This document shows positions 1-54,749 of a stretch of 64,000 bases of DNA, one piece after another. Position 1 is the first letter of the stretch, and every line of letters begins with the position of its first letter. The stretch is from contig JAWDGP010005686.1 in assembly GCA_033675545.1 (NCBI GenBank), positions 1,158,501 through 1,222,500 on the forward strand. The letters run 5' to 3'. A program made the position numbers and the translations under genes. Under the pieces are notes generated by a model that saw nothing but the letters and a program-made list of their open reading frames with translations, was not told where the DNA came from and made no database searches. Source of the DNA: Elysia crispata (Eukaryota; Mollusca; Gastropoda; Plakobranchidae).

Positions 1-888
1 ACATAGAGGAACCCATGTGAGAGCACCATCTCAGCAACTGTTGCCTGATAACAAAAGCAGCGATCATGATGTTACGGTGTGCGTAAAAAGACTCTTTAAA
101 AACCTTCCAACAACTTTTTAGAAAATTTGATCGCATCAGTAGCATAAGAAACAAAAGTGATTTCACCACAAAACACACAGATGACCGCACTTCATGTTCG
201 GTCTATTGCGGCTTCAAAACGGTACCCGATAATCAGCCAGAGGGTGGCTGATCTTGGATTCGGGCTTAGATCTAGATCTAGATTGCCTTGTCTTGTCTTG
301 AAACAAGAATATCTAAAAAAAATATAAATTAGCCTCTTTGATATTGACCGCTACAAAAGTACGCATGTATGGATACAATTTACATTCTGACGCTGGGTTG
401 ATAACTTGATCTTCCATGACATGTTTATCGGTTGAAGCTTTTAGTAGGTCTAATAAAGACAACAGCAACAACAGCAACAATAACAACACAAAAACAATAA
501 AAATAAAAATAAGATTAATGATAATGATAATAAAAATTATGACGATGATGATTATGATGATAATAATGATAAAATTGAAAAGGGAAAAATGCAGAGCTAA
601 CACCAAACCGTGAAACTTGGGAGATAAAACCAGAAAATTTTCTCATGTTGAGTAAGTTGCAGACGCAAAGAGGAAACTGATAGATCAATATAAAATTCAA
701 CATGAAATATCTGAACTTCATCGAATTAGCTATCGAGAACACAATCTCTGGGTATTTCGAATTTTATCAGTTCACGCCAAGTGATATAAAACATGCGGTT
801 CATAAATAATATAACAAAACCCAAGAATACAAAAAAATAATACTTCATAGTAATATTGCGAAATTGGCTCTAATGAACTTCGACTGAC
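1..888 (-). other. Intron 32 (partial), nothing recognised
   Basis: AT-rich intron sequence downstream of exon 32. It contains a small tctagatc cluster near 270 and an AAT/GAT-rich stretch near 460-580. I found no further XDH exon here. Confidence 0.6.
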
Positions 889-43453
<42,565 letters not shown>

Positions 43454-43669
43454 CTTCCACTTATCTCCCTCAGATCACCTGCGATCTCCAGAAGTTCCTG
43501 CAATAAATCAAGCCCTGAAAATTACGAAATTTTGCGACATGGCTGTAAAAATAAACGAGACTTTCCTACAGAGCTGAGGGGAGTGAAGTCTTGATAATTA
43601 ATCTCTATGCTATAAAAAGAGTTCTCACCTTTCTGGGATTGCTTTGGTACCTGCAATCTAGTTGTTAAC
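43454..43669 (-). promoter_or_regulatory. 5' flank of the XDH-like gene, possible 5' UTR intron
   Basis: On the minus strand a good donor (AAAG|GTGAGA, exon end 43629) and an acceptor (CCCCTCAG, exon resuming at 43573) could form a 55-nt intron in the 5' UTR. No TATA box is seen in the right orientation. The 74-bp minisatellite starts immediately upstream. This is inference only; no transcript evidence is available. Confidence 0.3.
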
Positions 43670-46195
43670 TCTGTAAGTTGCCTGAAGTTTCTCCCAGCCA
43701 TACACTATTCGATTCGGGGAGCTAACATCTGCTGTCATCAGTTACCATCAGTAAACAACTCTGAAGTTTCTCCCTGCCATACACTATTCGGGGAGCCAAC
43801 ATCTGCTGTCATCAGTTACCATCAGTAAACAACTCTGAAGTTTCTCCCAGCCATACACTATTCGATTCGGGGAGCCAACATCTGCTGTCATCAGTTACCA
43901 TCAGTAAACAACTCTGAAGTTTCTCCCAGCCATACACTATTCGATTCGGGGAGCTAACATCTGCTGTCATCAGTTACCATCAGTAAACAACGCTGAAGTT
44001 TCTCCCATCATACACTATTCGGGGAGCCAACATCTGCTGTCATCAGTTACCATCAGTAAACAACTCTGAAGTTTCTCCCAGCCATACACTATTCGGGGAG
44101 CCAACATCTGCTGTCATCAGTTACCATCAGTAAACAACTCTGAAGTTTCTCCCAGCCATACACTATTCGGGGAGCCAACATCTGCTGTCATCAGTTACCA
44201 TCAGTAAACAACTCTGAAGTTTCTCCCAGCCATACACTATTCGGGGAGCCAACATCTGCTGTCATCAGTTACCATCAGTAAACAACTCTGAAGTTTCTCC
44301 CAGCCATACACTATTCGGGGAGCCAACATCTGCTGTCATCAGTTACCATCAGTAAACAACTCTGAAGTTTCTCCCAGCCATACACTATTCGGGGAGCTAA
44401 CATCTGCTGTCATCAGTTACCATCAGTAAACAACTCTGAAGTTTCTCCCAGCATACACTATTCGGGGAGCCAACATCTGCTGTCATCAGTTACCATCAGT
44501 AAACAACTCTGAAGTTTCTCCCAGCCATACACTATTCGGGGAGCCAACATCTGCTGTCATCAGTTACCATCAGTAAACAACTCTGAAGTTTCTCCCAGCC
44601 ATACACTATTCGGGGAGCCAACATCTGCTGTCATCAGTTACCATCAGTAAACAACTCTGAAGTTTCTCCCAACCATACACTATTCGATTCGGGGAGCTAA
44701 CATCTGCTGTCATCAGTTACCATCAGTAAACAACGCTGAAGTTTCTCCCAGCATACACTATACGGGGAGCCAACATCTGCTGTCATCAGTTACCATCAGT
44801 AAACAACTCTGAAGTTTCTCCCAGCCATACACTATTCGGGGAGCCAACATCTGCTGTCATCAGTTACCATCAGTAAACAACTCTGGAGTTTCTCCCAGCC
44901 ATACACTATTCGGGGAGCCAACATCTGCTGTCATCAGTTGCCATCAGTAAACAACTCTGAAGTTTCTCCCAGCCATACACTATTCGGGGAGCCAACATCT
45001 GCTGTCATCAGTTACCATCAGTAAACAACTCTGAAGTTTCTCCCAGCCATACACTATTCGGGGAGCCAACATCTGCTGTCATCAGTTACCAACAGTAAAC
45101 AACTCTGAAGTTTCTCCCAGCCATACACTATTCGGGGAGCCAACATCTGCTGTCATCAGTTACCATCAGTAAACAACTCTGAAGTTTCTCCCAGCCATAC
45201 ACTATTCGGGGAGCCAACATCTGCTGTCATCAGTTACCATCAGTAAACAACTCTGAAGTTTCTCCCAGCCATACACTATTCGGGGAGCCAACATCTGCTG
45301 TCATCAGTTTCCATCAGTAAACAACTCTGAAGTTTCTCCGAGCCATACACTATTCGGGGAGCCAACATCTGCTGTCATCAGTTGCCATCAGTAAACAACT
45401 CTGAAGTTTCTCCCACTCTTAAACTATACGGGGAGCTAACATCTGCTATCAACATTTACCACAGTCAACAACTCTGAAGTTTCTCCCACTCTTATACTCT
45501 ACGGGGAGCCAACATCTGCTGTCAACATTTACCACAAGTTAACAACCTTGAAGTTTCTCCCTGTCTTATACTATACGGGGAGCAAACATCTGCTGTCAAC
45601 ATTTACCACAAGTTAACAACCTTGAAGTTTCTCCCTGTCTTATACTATACGGGGAGCCAACATCTGCTGTCAACATTTACCACAAGTTAACAACCTTGAA
45701 GTTTCTCCCTGTCTTATACTATAAGGGGAGCCAACATCTGCTGTCAACATTTACCACAAGTTAACAACCTTGAAGTTTCTCCCTGTCTTATACTATACGG
45801 GGAGCTAAGATCTGCTATCAACATTTACCACAGTCAACAACTCTGAAGTTTCTCCCTGTCTTATACTATACGGGGAGCCAACATCTGCTGTCAACATTTA
45901 CCACAAGTTAACAACCTTGAAGTTTCTCCCTGTCTTATACTATACGGGGAGCTAACATCTGCTATCAACATTTACCACAGTCAACAACTCTGAAGTTTCT
46001 CCCACTCTTATACTCTACGGGGAGCCAACATCTGCTGTCAACATTTACCACAAGTTAACAACCTTGAAGTTTCTCCCTGTCTTATACTATACGGGGAGCC
46101 AACATCTGCTGTCAACATTTACCACAAGTTAACAACCTTGAAGTTTCTCCCTGTCTTATACTATACGGGGAGCCAACATCTGCAGTCAACAGTAA
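43670..46195. repeat. 74-80 bp minisatellite, about 34 copies in two subfamilies
   Basis: Subfamily A (to about 45410) has units ctctgaagtttctcccagcc atacactattcggggagcca acatctgctgtcatcagtta ccatcagtaaacaa; some early copies are 5-6 bp longer (attcgattcgg). Subfamily B (45410-46195) has cttatactatacgggg and tcaacatttaccacaagtta. It lies directly upstream of the XDH-like first exon. A-type copies carry GTAAACA, a forkhead-type core. Confidence 0.97.
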
Positions 46196-46870
46196 CTAGA
46201 TCCACAGAGTGTGTTAAAGTTGCAACCTAGAAAGTTAGCTTCCCGCTGACCGACAGGAAAGAAAACGAATCTTTCTCGCGCATTCTTTCCATCTATATAT
46301 CTATTTATCTATTTATCAGTCTATTTGTTCATCTATAGATCTTTTGATAGAAATATTTAAGTTCTAACTGTCTACCTATCTTTTCATTCATCTATCTATC
46401 CTTTTATACGCCTATAAATATACTTATATGCTTATTAGTCTATCTACCGATCCATTTATCTACCTGTTTATTCATCTGTCAATTTTGATATCTAACTTTT
46501 GTAACAAAGTTCTAGAATCTAACTAACTATCAACTACCGACCTATCAATCAATCTATCCAGCTTTTTATTCAAACATCTATCTATCCATCCATCTATCTT
46601 CTATTTATCTCTCTGTCCGACTACATGATTGTTCTTATGTCATACGAAAACTCACTTAGTTATAAACTTTTGACCTCTCGATAGATGATTTATTTAACTG
46701 CATATTGACTCTCTTAAGACACTTGTTTTGTGATGTTTAAACAAATTATTTAACCAACCTGCTATTCAATCTACCATTTTTTTCTATCTACCTATCGACC
46801 ATCTCAAAGAATACATAACTATACTTTCCTAGCAAACGATCTGTTCATTAAGTTCTATATAAATCTATCT
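46196..46870. repeat. Decayed tetranucleotide-rich (ATCT)n region
   Basis: Many scattered atctatctatc-like motifs with substitutions, the remains of an old microsatellite. No gene. Confidence 0.6.
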
Positions 46871-46899
46871 ATTATATATCTCCCAGTTATATACATGCA

Positions 46900-46901
<2 letters not shown>

Positions 46902-46972
<71 letters not shown>
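46902..46972. repeat. (TA)n microsatellite
   Basis: About 70 bp of TA repeats. Confidence 0.97.
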
Positions 46973-46974
<2 letters not shown>

Positions 46975-47299
46975 TTCCCAAACAATTGATTTATTCGTTG
47001 ATATTGTAATACTGATACCTATCCTTCCATCTCTTCATACTTCAATCAATGATTCATCCAAACAATCAACCCATATAAGGCTCTCTTTATCTGTACGTCT
47101 CAGGATCTCAAAATTCCCCCTGAAGTACTTACACTATTAGTATCTACCTACATAAAACATAAGCCTATGAATTTCTATAATTACTTACCGACTTGTCTGT
47201 CCCATTCAATACATCATTATCCGTCTACAGCAGTTTTGAAGGAGCTCAATTAACACAAAACCTGGATTGGTTGATCTCTTGAGGCAGTGTTGATCAGCG

Positions 47300-47700
47300 A
47301 ACCTGACTGTGCTCCTCCCTCATCGAACTGTAGACAGCCACTAGCGCCTCTCACTCTAGCCTCCCTCATCGAACTGTAGACAGCCACCAGCGCCTCACAC
47401 TCTCTCTCCTCCCTCATCGAACTGTAGACAGCCACCAGCGCCTCACACTCTCTCTCCTCCCTCATCGAACTGTAGACAGCCACCAGCGCCTCACACTCTC
47501 TCTCCTCCCTCATCGAACTGTAGACAGCCACCAGCGCCTCACTCTCTCTCGCCTCCCTCATCGAACTGTAGACAGCCACCAGCGCCTCACTCTCTCTCTC
47601 CTCCCTCATCGAACTGTAGACAGCCACCAGCGCCTCACACTCTCTCTCCTCCCTCATCGAACTGTAGACAGCCACCAGCGCCTCACTCTCTCTCTCTCTC
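47300..47700. repeat. 48-bp minisatellite, about 8 copies
   Basis: Unit cctccctcatcgaactgtag acagccaccagcgcctcaca ctctctct. A minus-strand frame stays open because 48 divides by 3; it has no recognisable domain. Confidence 0.96.
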
Positions 47701-48164
47701 CTCCCACACAAAGCGGCAGCTTGAGCTGACTGGCAGCGATACCCGGAGGTCAGAGTTGAAAAATAGCCGCAGCCCAAAAGTCATGTTGATTTATGAAGAG
47801 GTATCTATAATGACAGTTTTCATTATTTAACGATTTTAAAATGAATCAAATATTGCGATTGATTTTTGATAGACATCAGAAATATTTTTGATCTGCCATG
47901 CCATCCGAAGCAACGGGCACCTCTTTTGCTCTTTCTCATCTCAATCCATGGGAAAGCTCAATTTGTGAATAATTTTAGAATAGTTAATTTTGAGATTTTA
48001 GGAATTCATAAAAATATTTGAGATCTGTTCTTTCAATGATGAACTATGATCATTATTGGAGACCGCTTAAATACGGTATGTAAAGCTTTTGCATAACTCG
48101 TGATCAGCCTTTGGTTTATTTCCAAATAATTATAACCTCTACGCAGGCAAGACAATAAAATATG
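47701..48164. other. Intergenic, nothing recognised
   Basis: AT-rich spacer between the 48-bp and 79-bp arrays. Confidence 0.5.
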
Positions 48165-49585
48165 TCCCCCAACCCCAGCCAGCCAGAGGGCCAGTAGGCC
48201 AGTGGACGCTAGTGCTCCCTGAAGCTGGCTACACAGAGCGGGGTCCCCTACCCCCAGCCAGCCAGAGGGCCAGTAGGCCAGTGGACGCTAGTGCTCCCTG
48301 AAGCTGGCTACACAGAGCGGGGTCCCCCGCCCCCAGCCATCCACAGGGCCAGTAGGCCAGTGGACGCTAGTGCTCCCTGAAGCTGGCTACACAGAGCGGG
48401 GTCCCCTACCCCCAGCCAGCCAGAGGGCCAGTAGGCCAGTGAACGCTAGTGCTCCCTGAAGCTGGCTACACAGAGCGGAGTCCCCCACCCCCAGCCAGCC
48501 AGAGGGCCAGTAGGCCAGTGGACGCTAGTGCTCCCTGAAGCTGGCTACACAGAGCGGGGTCCCCCACCCCCAGCCAGCCAGAGGGCCAGTAGGCCAGTGG
48601 ACGCTAGTGCTCCCTGAAGCTGGCTACACAGAGCGGGGTCCCCCACCCCCAGCCAGCCAGAGGGCCAGTAGGCCAGTGGACGCTAGTGCTTCCTGAAGCT
48701 GGCTCAACAGAGCGGGGTCCCCTACCCCCAGCCAGCCAGAGGGCCAGTAGGCCAGTGAACGCTAGTGCTCCCTGAAGCTGGCTACACAGAGCGGAGTCCC
48801 CCACCCCCAGCCAGCCAGAGGGCCAGTAGGCCAGTGGACGCTAGTGCTCCCTGAAGCTGGCTACACAGAGCGGAGTCCCCCACCCCCAGCCAGCCAGAGG
48901 CCCAGTAGGCCAGTGGACGCTAGTGCTCCCTGAAGCTGGCTACACAGAGCGGGGTCCCCCACCCCCAGCCAGCCAGAGGGCCAGTAGGCCAGTGGACGCT
49001 AGTGCTCCCTGAAGCTGGCTACACAGAGGGATGTGCCCCACCCCAAGCCAGCCAGAGGGCCAGTAGGCCAGTGGACGCTAGTGCTCCCTGAAGCTGGCTA
49101 CACAGAGCGGGGTCCCCCACCCCCAGCCAGCCAGAGGGCCAGTAGGCCAGTGGACGCTAGTGCTCACTGAAGCTGGCTACACAGAGCGGGGTCCCCCACC
49201 CCCAGCCAGCCAGAGGGCCAGTAGGCCAGTGGACGCTAGTGCTCCCTGAAGCTGGCTACACAGAGCGGGGTCCCCCACCCCCAGCCAGCCAGAGGGCCAG
49301 TAGGCCAGTGGACGCTAGTGCTCCCTGAAGCTGGCTACACAGAGCGGGGTCCCCCACCCCCAGCCAGCCAGAGGGCCAGTAGGCCAGTGGACGCTAGTGC
49401 TTCCTGAAGCTGGCTACACAGAGCGGAGTCCCCCACCCCCAGCTAGCCAGAGGGCCAGTAGGCCAGTGGACGCTAGTGCTCCCTGAAGCTGGCTACACAG
49501 AGCGGGGTCCCCCACCCCCAGCTAGCCAGAGGGCCAGTAGGCCAGTGGACGCTAGTGCTCCCTGAAGCTGGCTACACAGAGCGGG
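48165..49585. repeat. 79-bp minisatellite, about 18 copies, GC-rich
   Basis: Unit gccagccagagggccagtag gccagtggacgctagtgctc cctgaagctggctacacaga gcggggtcccccaccccca. Copies differ at few sites. Its GC content contrasts sharply with the flanks. Confidence 0.97.
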
Positions 49586-50099
49586 GGCTGTGAGAGGTGC
49601 ACGCAGGGAGTGGACAGAGTTACTTTTGGTGGAATTAGCTGTGATTGTTAGCTCGTGCCTGCCCGCACGGCCAGCAAAAAAGATCAGTTCAGTTACGCTC
49701 TGTTACCAAGAAAAGAGCATCGCAGATCGAAAGGGAATTTTTTTTTTATTTTCTTTCGCTTTTATTTATCGCCCTAGAACAAGCAAATGTATTTTTTTTT
49801 AATCTCTTTCATACTCTCTTCCTTTCTCTGTCTGACTCTCGCGCACTCTATCTCTTTCATTCTCTCTCCCTTCCTCTGTCTATCTCTCGCCCACCCTATC
49901 TCTTTCTTTCACAGCCAAATAAGCACAAAGTCACCTCTGCACACACACCCCTTACCACATTATTCACCACCATCTACTCCCCCCCCCGCCCCCCACAGTC
50001 TCTGCCGCTCTGTTTCTCTTCCTGTCTAAACTCTACAACAGTGAAACTCAAAGGTTCTTCCCCCTGCCCCTCCTCCTCCCCCCCCCAAAAAAAAAAAAA

Positions 50100-50177
<78 letters not shown>

Positions 50178-50230
50178 ACACTCACTCTCTCACTCTTTTT
50201 CCCTTTCTCTTTCTGACACATAAAGAAAAT
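49586..50230. repeat. Pyrimidine-rich low-complexity region
   Basis: CT-rich sequence with (CT)n at about 50101-50180 and C and A runs near 49980 and 50085. Open plus frames rich in Ser, Leu and Pro arise from this composition. Confidence 0.8.
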
Positions 50231-50231
50231 C

Positions 50232-50462
50232 TTTTTTCCAAAACCTTAACAAAGTTTCAGTTCCCTCCTTGTTCCCCAACCCCAAAACCTTAACAAAGTT
50301 TCAGTTCCCTCCTTGTTCCCCAACCCCAAAACCTTAACAAACTTTCAGTTCCCTCCTTGTTCCCCAACCCCAAAACCTTAACAAAGTTTTAGTTCCCTCC
50401 TTGTTCCCCAACCCCAAAATCTTAACAAAGTGTCTGTTCCCTTTTTGTTCCCCAACCCCAAA
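50232..50462. repeat. 44-bp tandem repeat, 5 copies
   Basis: Unit ccaaaaccttaacaaagttt cagttccctccttgttcccc aacc. Confidence 0.95.
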
Positions 50463-50867
50463 CGAGACAGCTATTTTTAGTTCGAGATCACATTACAATC
50501 CGGACAATCATATCATTTCTTAGAGTTGCACTGAATTTTTCTTCCAACAAAATGGATCTTTAAACTGAATTGTACCATAATATTGTGATCTCTTTCAAGT
50601 CTGGTCAAAGGCACATTCTTTTTTTTTTTTTTTTTGATAAAAAAGAGATTCACCCAATTTTTTATCCTTGTAATCTAAATGTTATTTTTCTTGGGTGATT
50701 GTTGTTTTTTCCCCTTGCATTGCTTTTTCAATGCTAGGTGACGTTAAGTGGTATACATCACTACGCCAGCTCGGGCAGATAGAATGAGATTCTAACTACT
50801 ACTCTGCACCGTGGACTAACTTGTGATTAGCAGTAAGTACAGTTCTCAAGCTGTGGACATTTCTTCA

Positions 50868-52772
50868 GCCTCCGGCTCAGTGAGTCCCAACAGAGACACA
50901 TTACAGCGATGTACTGTAACAGCTTGTAACAAGATAGGGCCTAAACCCTGTCAGTTTATGTATTCTGAGGCTCAGTGAGTCCCAACATAGACACATTACA
51001 GCGATGTACTGTAACAGCTTGTAACAAGTTAGGGCCTAAACCCTGTCAGTTTATGTATTCTGAGGCTCAGTGAGTCCCAACATAGACACATTACAGCGAT
51101 GTACTGTAACAGCTTGTAACAAGTTAGGGCCTAAACCCTGTCAGTTTATGTATTCTGAGGCTCAGTGAGTCCCAACATAGACACATTACAGCGATGTACT
51201 GTAACAGCTTGTAACAAGTTAGGGCCTAAACCCTGTCAGTTTATGTATTCTGAGGCTCAGTGAGTCCCAACAGAGACACATTACAGCGATGTACTGTAAC
51301 AGCTTGTAACAAGTTAGGGCCTAAACCCTGTCAGTTTATGTATTCTGAGGCTCAGTGAGTCCCAACAGAGACACATTACAGCGATGTACTGTAACAGCTT
51401 GTAACAAGTTAGGGCCTAAACCCTGTCAGTTTATGTATTCTGAGGCTCAGTGAGTCCCAACATAGACACATTACAGCGATGTACTGTAACAGCTTGTAAC
51501 AAGTTAGGGCCTAAACCCTGTCAGTTTATGTATTCTGAGGCTCAGTGAGTCCCAACATAGACACATTACAGCGATGTACTGTAACAGCTTGTAACAACTT
51601 AGGGCCTAAACCCTGTCAGTTTATGTATTCTGAGGCTCAGTGAGTCCCAACATAGACACATTACAGCGATGTACTGTAACAGCTTGTAACAAGATAGGGC
51701 CTAAACCCTGTCAGTTTATGTATTCTGAGGCTCAGTGAGTCCCAACATAGACACATTACAGCGATGTACTGTAACAGCTTGTAACAAGATAGGGCCTAAA
51801 CCCTGTCAGTTTATGTATTCTGAGGCTCAGTGAGTCCCAACATAGACACATTACAGCGATGTACTGTAACAGCTTGTAACAAGTTAGGGCCTAAACCCTG
51901 TCAGTTTATGTATTCTGAGGCTCAGTGAGTCCCAACATAGACACATTACAGCGATGTACTGTAACAGCTTGTAACAAGTTAGGGCCTAAACCCTGTCAGT
52001 TTATGTATTCTGAGGCTCAGTGAGTCCCAACATAGACACATTACAGCGATGTACTGTAACAGCTTGTAACAAGTTAGGGCCTAAACCCTGTCAGTTTATG
52101 TATTCTGAGGCTCAGTGAGTCCCAACATAGACACATTACAGCGATGTACTGTAACAGCTTGTAACAAGATAGGGCCTAAACCCTGTCAGTTTATGTATTC
52201 TGAGGCTCAGTGAGTCCCAACATAGACACATTACAGCGATGTACTGTAACAGCTTGTAACAAGTTAGGGCCTAAACCCTGTCAGTTTATGTATTCTGAGG
52301 CTCAGTGAGTCCCAACATAGACACATTACAGCGATGTACTGTAACAGCTTGTAACAAGTTAGGGCCTAAACCCTGTCAGTTTATGTATTCTGAGGCTCAG
52401 TGAGTCCCAACATAGACACATTACAGCGATGTACTGTAACAGCTTGTAACAAGTTAGGGCCTAAACCCTGTCAGTTTATGTATTCTGAGGCTCAGTGAGT
52501 CCCAACATAGACACATTACAGCGATGTACTGTAACAGCTTGTAACAAGTTAGGGCCTAAACCCTGTCAGTTTATGTATTCTGAGGCTCAGTGAGTCCCAA
52601 CATAGACACATTACAGCGATGTACTGTAACAGCTTGTAACAAGTTAGGGCCTAAACCCTGTCAGTTTATGTATTCTGAGGCTCAGTGAGTCCCAACATAG
52701 ACACATTACAGCGATGTACTGTAACAGCTTGTAACAAGTTAGGGCCTAAACCCTGTCAGTTTATGTATTCTG
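50868..52772. repeat. 95-bp minisatellite, about 20 copies, very homogeneous
   Basis: Unit gaggctcagtgagtcccaac atagacacattacagcgatg tactgtaacagcttgtaaca agttagggcctaaaccctgt cagtttatgtattct. Almost all differences are at two sites (catag/cagag, agtta/agata). Such homogeneity implies recent amplification or homogenisation. Confidence 0.98.
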
Positions 52773-54745
52773 ATTCCTGCGATCCAAGATCTGTACAAGT
52801 TTTCCTACTGCTGCACCGCTGCCTCCAGCTAATCGATCTGTGACTGACAGCTTGTATTGATCTCTGCAAGAGCCGCCTCTCTAACAAATGTCCGCTCCTC
52901 ACAGCCCCTGACCTATCCGCCCTGAGCGGAGCGCCAGGGACCGAGTGGGTTGGGCAGTCACTCCGGCAGAGAAGGAGACTGGAGATCGAGGCTTATAAAA
53001 GTTATAGCCATCGGGGAGGGGAGGGGGGGTTGAGAGACTAGAGGCTTTGTGTTTTATCAAAACTGGGAAGATAATTACTACAGTCAGACATTCATCTGAA
53101 ATCCACCAAAATATTGTTTATATCAATATCCTAGTTCATTTCCTCTACTGTCCTACAAAACCTCCTCAGGTTTAACTTTCAACACAGATTTGTAATGTTC
53201 TCAATAGAAAAAAAAACCAGCGAATCCTACTCTTCTTTACATAGCACTTCCGGAAGAAAAAAAGCCTTTCAAATGACGCGCTGTCTTCACGAGTTCCATA
53301 TCATGTATCTAATAGTTTAGCGCTTTCTATATTTACTATAACAATGTAAAATATTTTTCATCACTTTTCCTTCACATTTTTCTAGCTTACTCTCTTAGCA
53401 AAGACGTGCCCAGCGCTCCGAAATAGGATCATTGATTTTTCTGTCGCGGCCATGAAAGAAGAAAACAGTTTCCCACATTTTGCTGCGATTCATTTTAGGA
53501 ACCCATGATTCGGGTGTTGATCTAAGCTCGGGTCACTTAGAGCTGAATGAAAAAAACTTCAGCTTGATGGGCAAGATTCACTACTTCTTGTAGGAACAGT
53601 TCACAAGACATGCCGGTACGCTAGGAGAAAAGTTGGCTTTGTGGAAGTCAATGTGACCGATTGATTGAACACTTTACAAGATTGGTAAGAAATTTAGGTA
53701 TTTCCTCATATGACAAGATCATTTCAACTGCAAAAGCGTTTTGTGGTTACTGTTCTTTTGTTCTTTTATTCATTTAACATTATATTCAGGATTTGTGATA
53801 GATATAACTGATAGGAAATTTGTAATATTCTTTCCTCAATTTACTGCTTTAAAAATTTCTGCCCTATAAATATAATAAAATATATTTTATTAGTTGATTG
53901 CAATATTCATTGCGAAGGAAACAAGACCAATCCAGCAAAAAATACGACACAAAGAAAACTAGCGTTTCTCAGTATCTTGTAGATCTCGAAAGAGAAGGAA
54001 AATAATAATGTTAAACGCAAATAATATTCTTTGAGATTTGTGATAAATCCTGTGAAATAATCAAGTTTAAACATTTTTTTTAATTAAACGCCTGAAAGTT
54101 TTTAACAGCAAAGTATTTGCAATCCTCGAATATATTTTATGCACGTAGCTACAAAAAGTAAACATAAAATATCTTCAGCTCTCCTGCAATCAAAAACAAA
54201 GAAATAAAAAAACAAAACAAAAATCCCTATTTCCCGGTAGGCTGAGCTCGCCTGTAGGCGCCAAAAGGTGATCAGCGCACCCAACAAAACTATTTGTAAC
54301 AAACTTCACTAATTAGCCAGAGGCGAGGATATAGAGAGAGAAAAACTCCGTGAAAACAGGAAAAACCAATCTCGGCCCAAATTGGGGCCGCTAGTAAAAA
54401 GGTTCATTTTCGCTTGGCAGACGTCATCATTTCTCTCTCCAGCAGCAGTGCTGCTCTCACATTCCGCGTATCTGATATTGATTTCCTCCGCAGTATCGAC
54501 TCATATCGTCTGTCTGTTCTAGGCTGTAGGGTGCCCCCAAAACTAACTGGTCTCCACACTTTCTATAATTGATGAAAATCTTCCACTTCGACGGATCGGT
54601 TTATCTCCTTGAGAGACATGGGCTTGAATCAGTCCTTCAAACTATCATTACTACTAAGAATAATAACTTCAGAACTTCATTAGCATTTTATGTCAGATGA
54701 TATAAGAAACAATAGAGGACCAGTATTTGCAGGGTATCGCTTTCA
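52773..54745. other. Intergenic, no gene recognised
   Basis: About 2 kb of non-repetitive sequence. 52780-53000 is relatively GC-rich and includes cttataaaagttatag (plus strand, near 52995), a TATA-like string with no gene visible after it. The rest is AT-rich. Confidence 0.4.
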
Positions 54746-54749
54746 CAGG

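Noticed and set aside
43670-46195. CRISPR-like appearance of regular repeats
   Set aside because: Units are contiguous with no unique spacers, and the context is an intron-rich animal genome; these are minisatellites.
47250-47777. 175-codon minus-strand frame rich in EEREC-ALVAVYSSMR repeats
   Set aside because: Translation of the 48-bp minisatellite; no other support.
52985-53030. TATA-like string (cttataaaagttatag) as a plus-strand promoter
   Set aside because: No gene, exon or transcript signal follows; single motif only.
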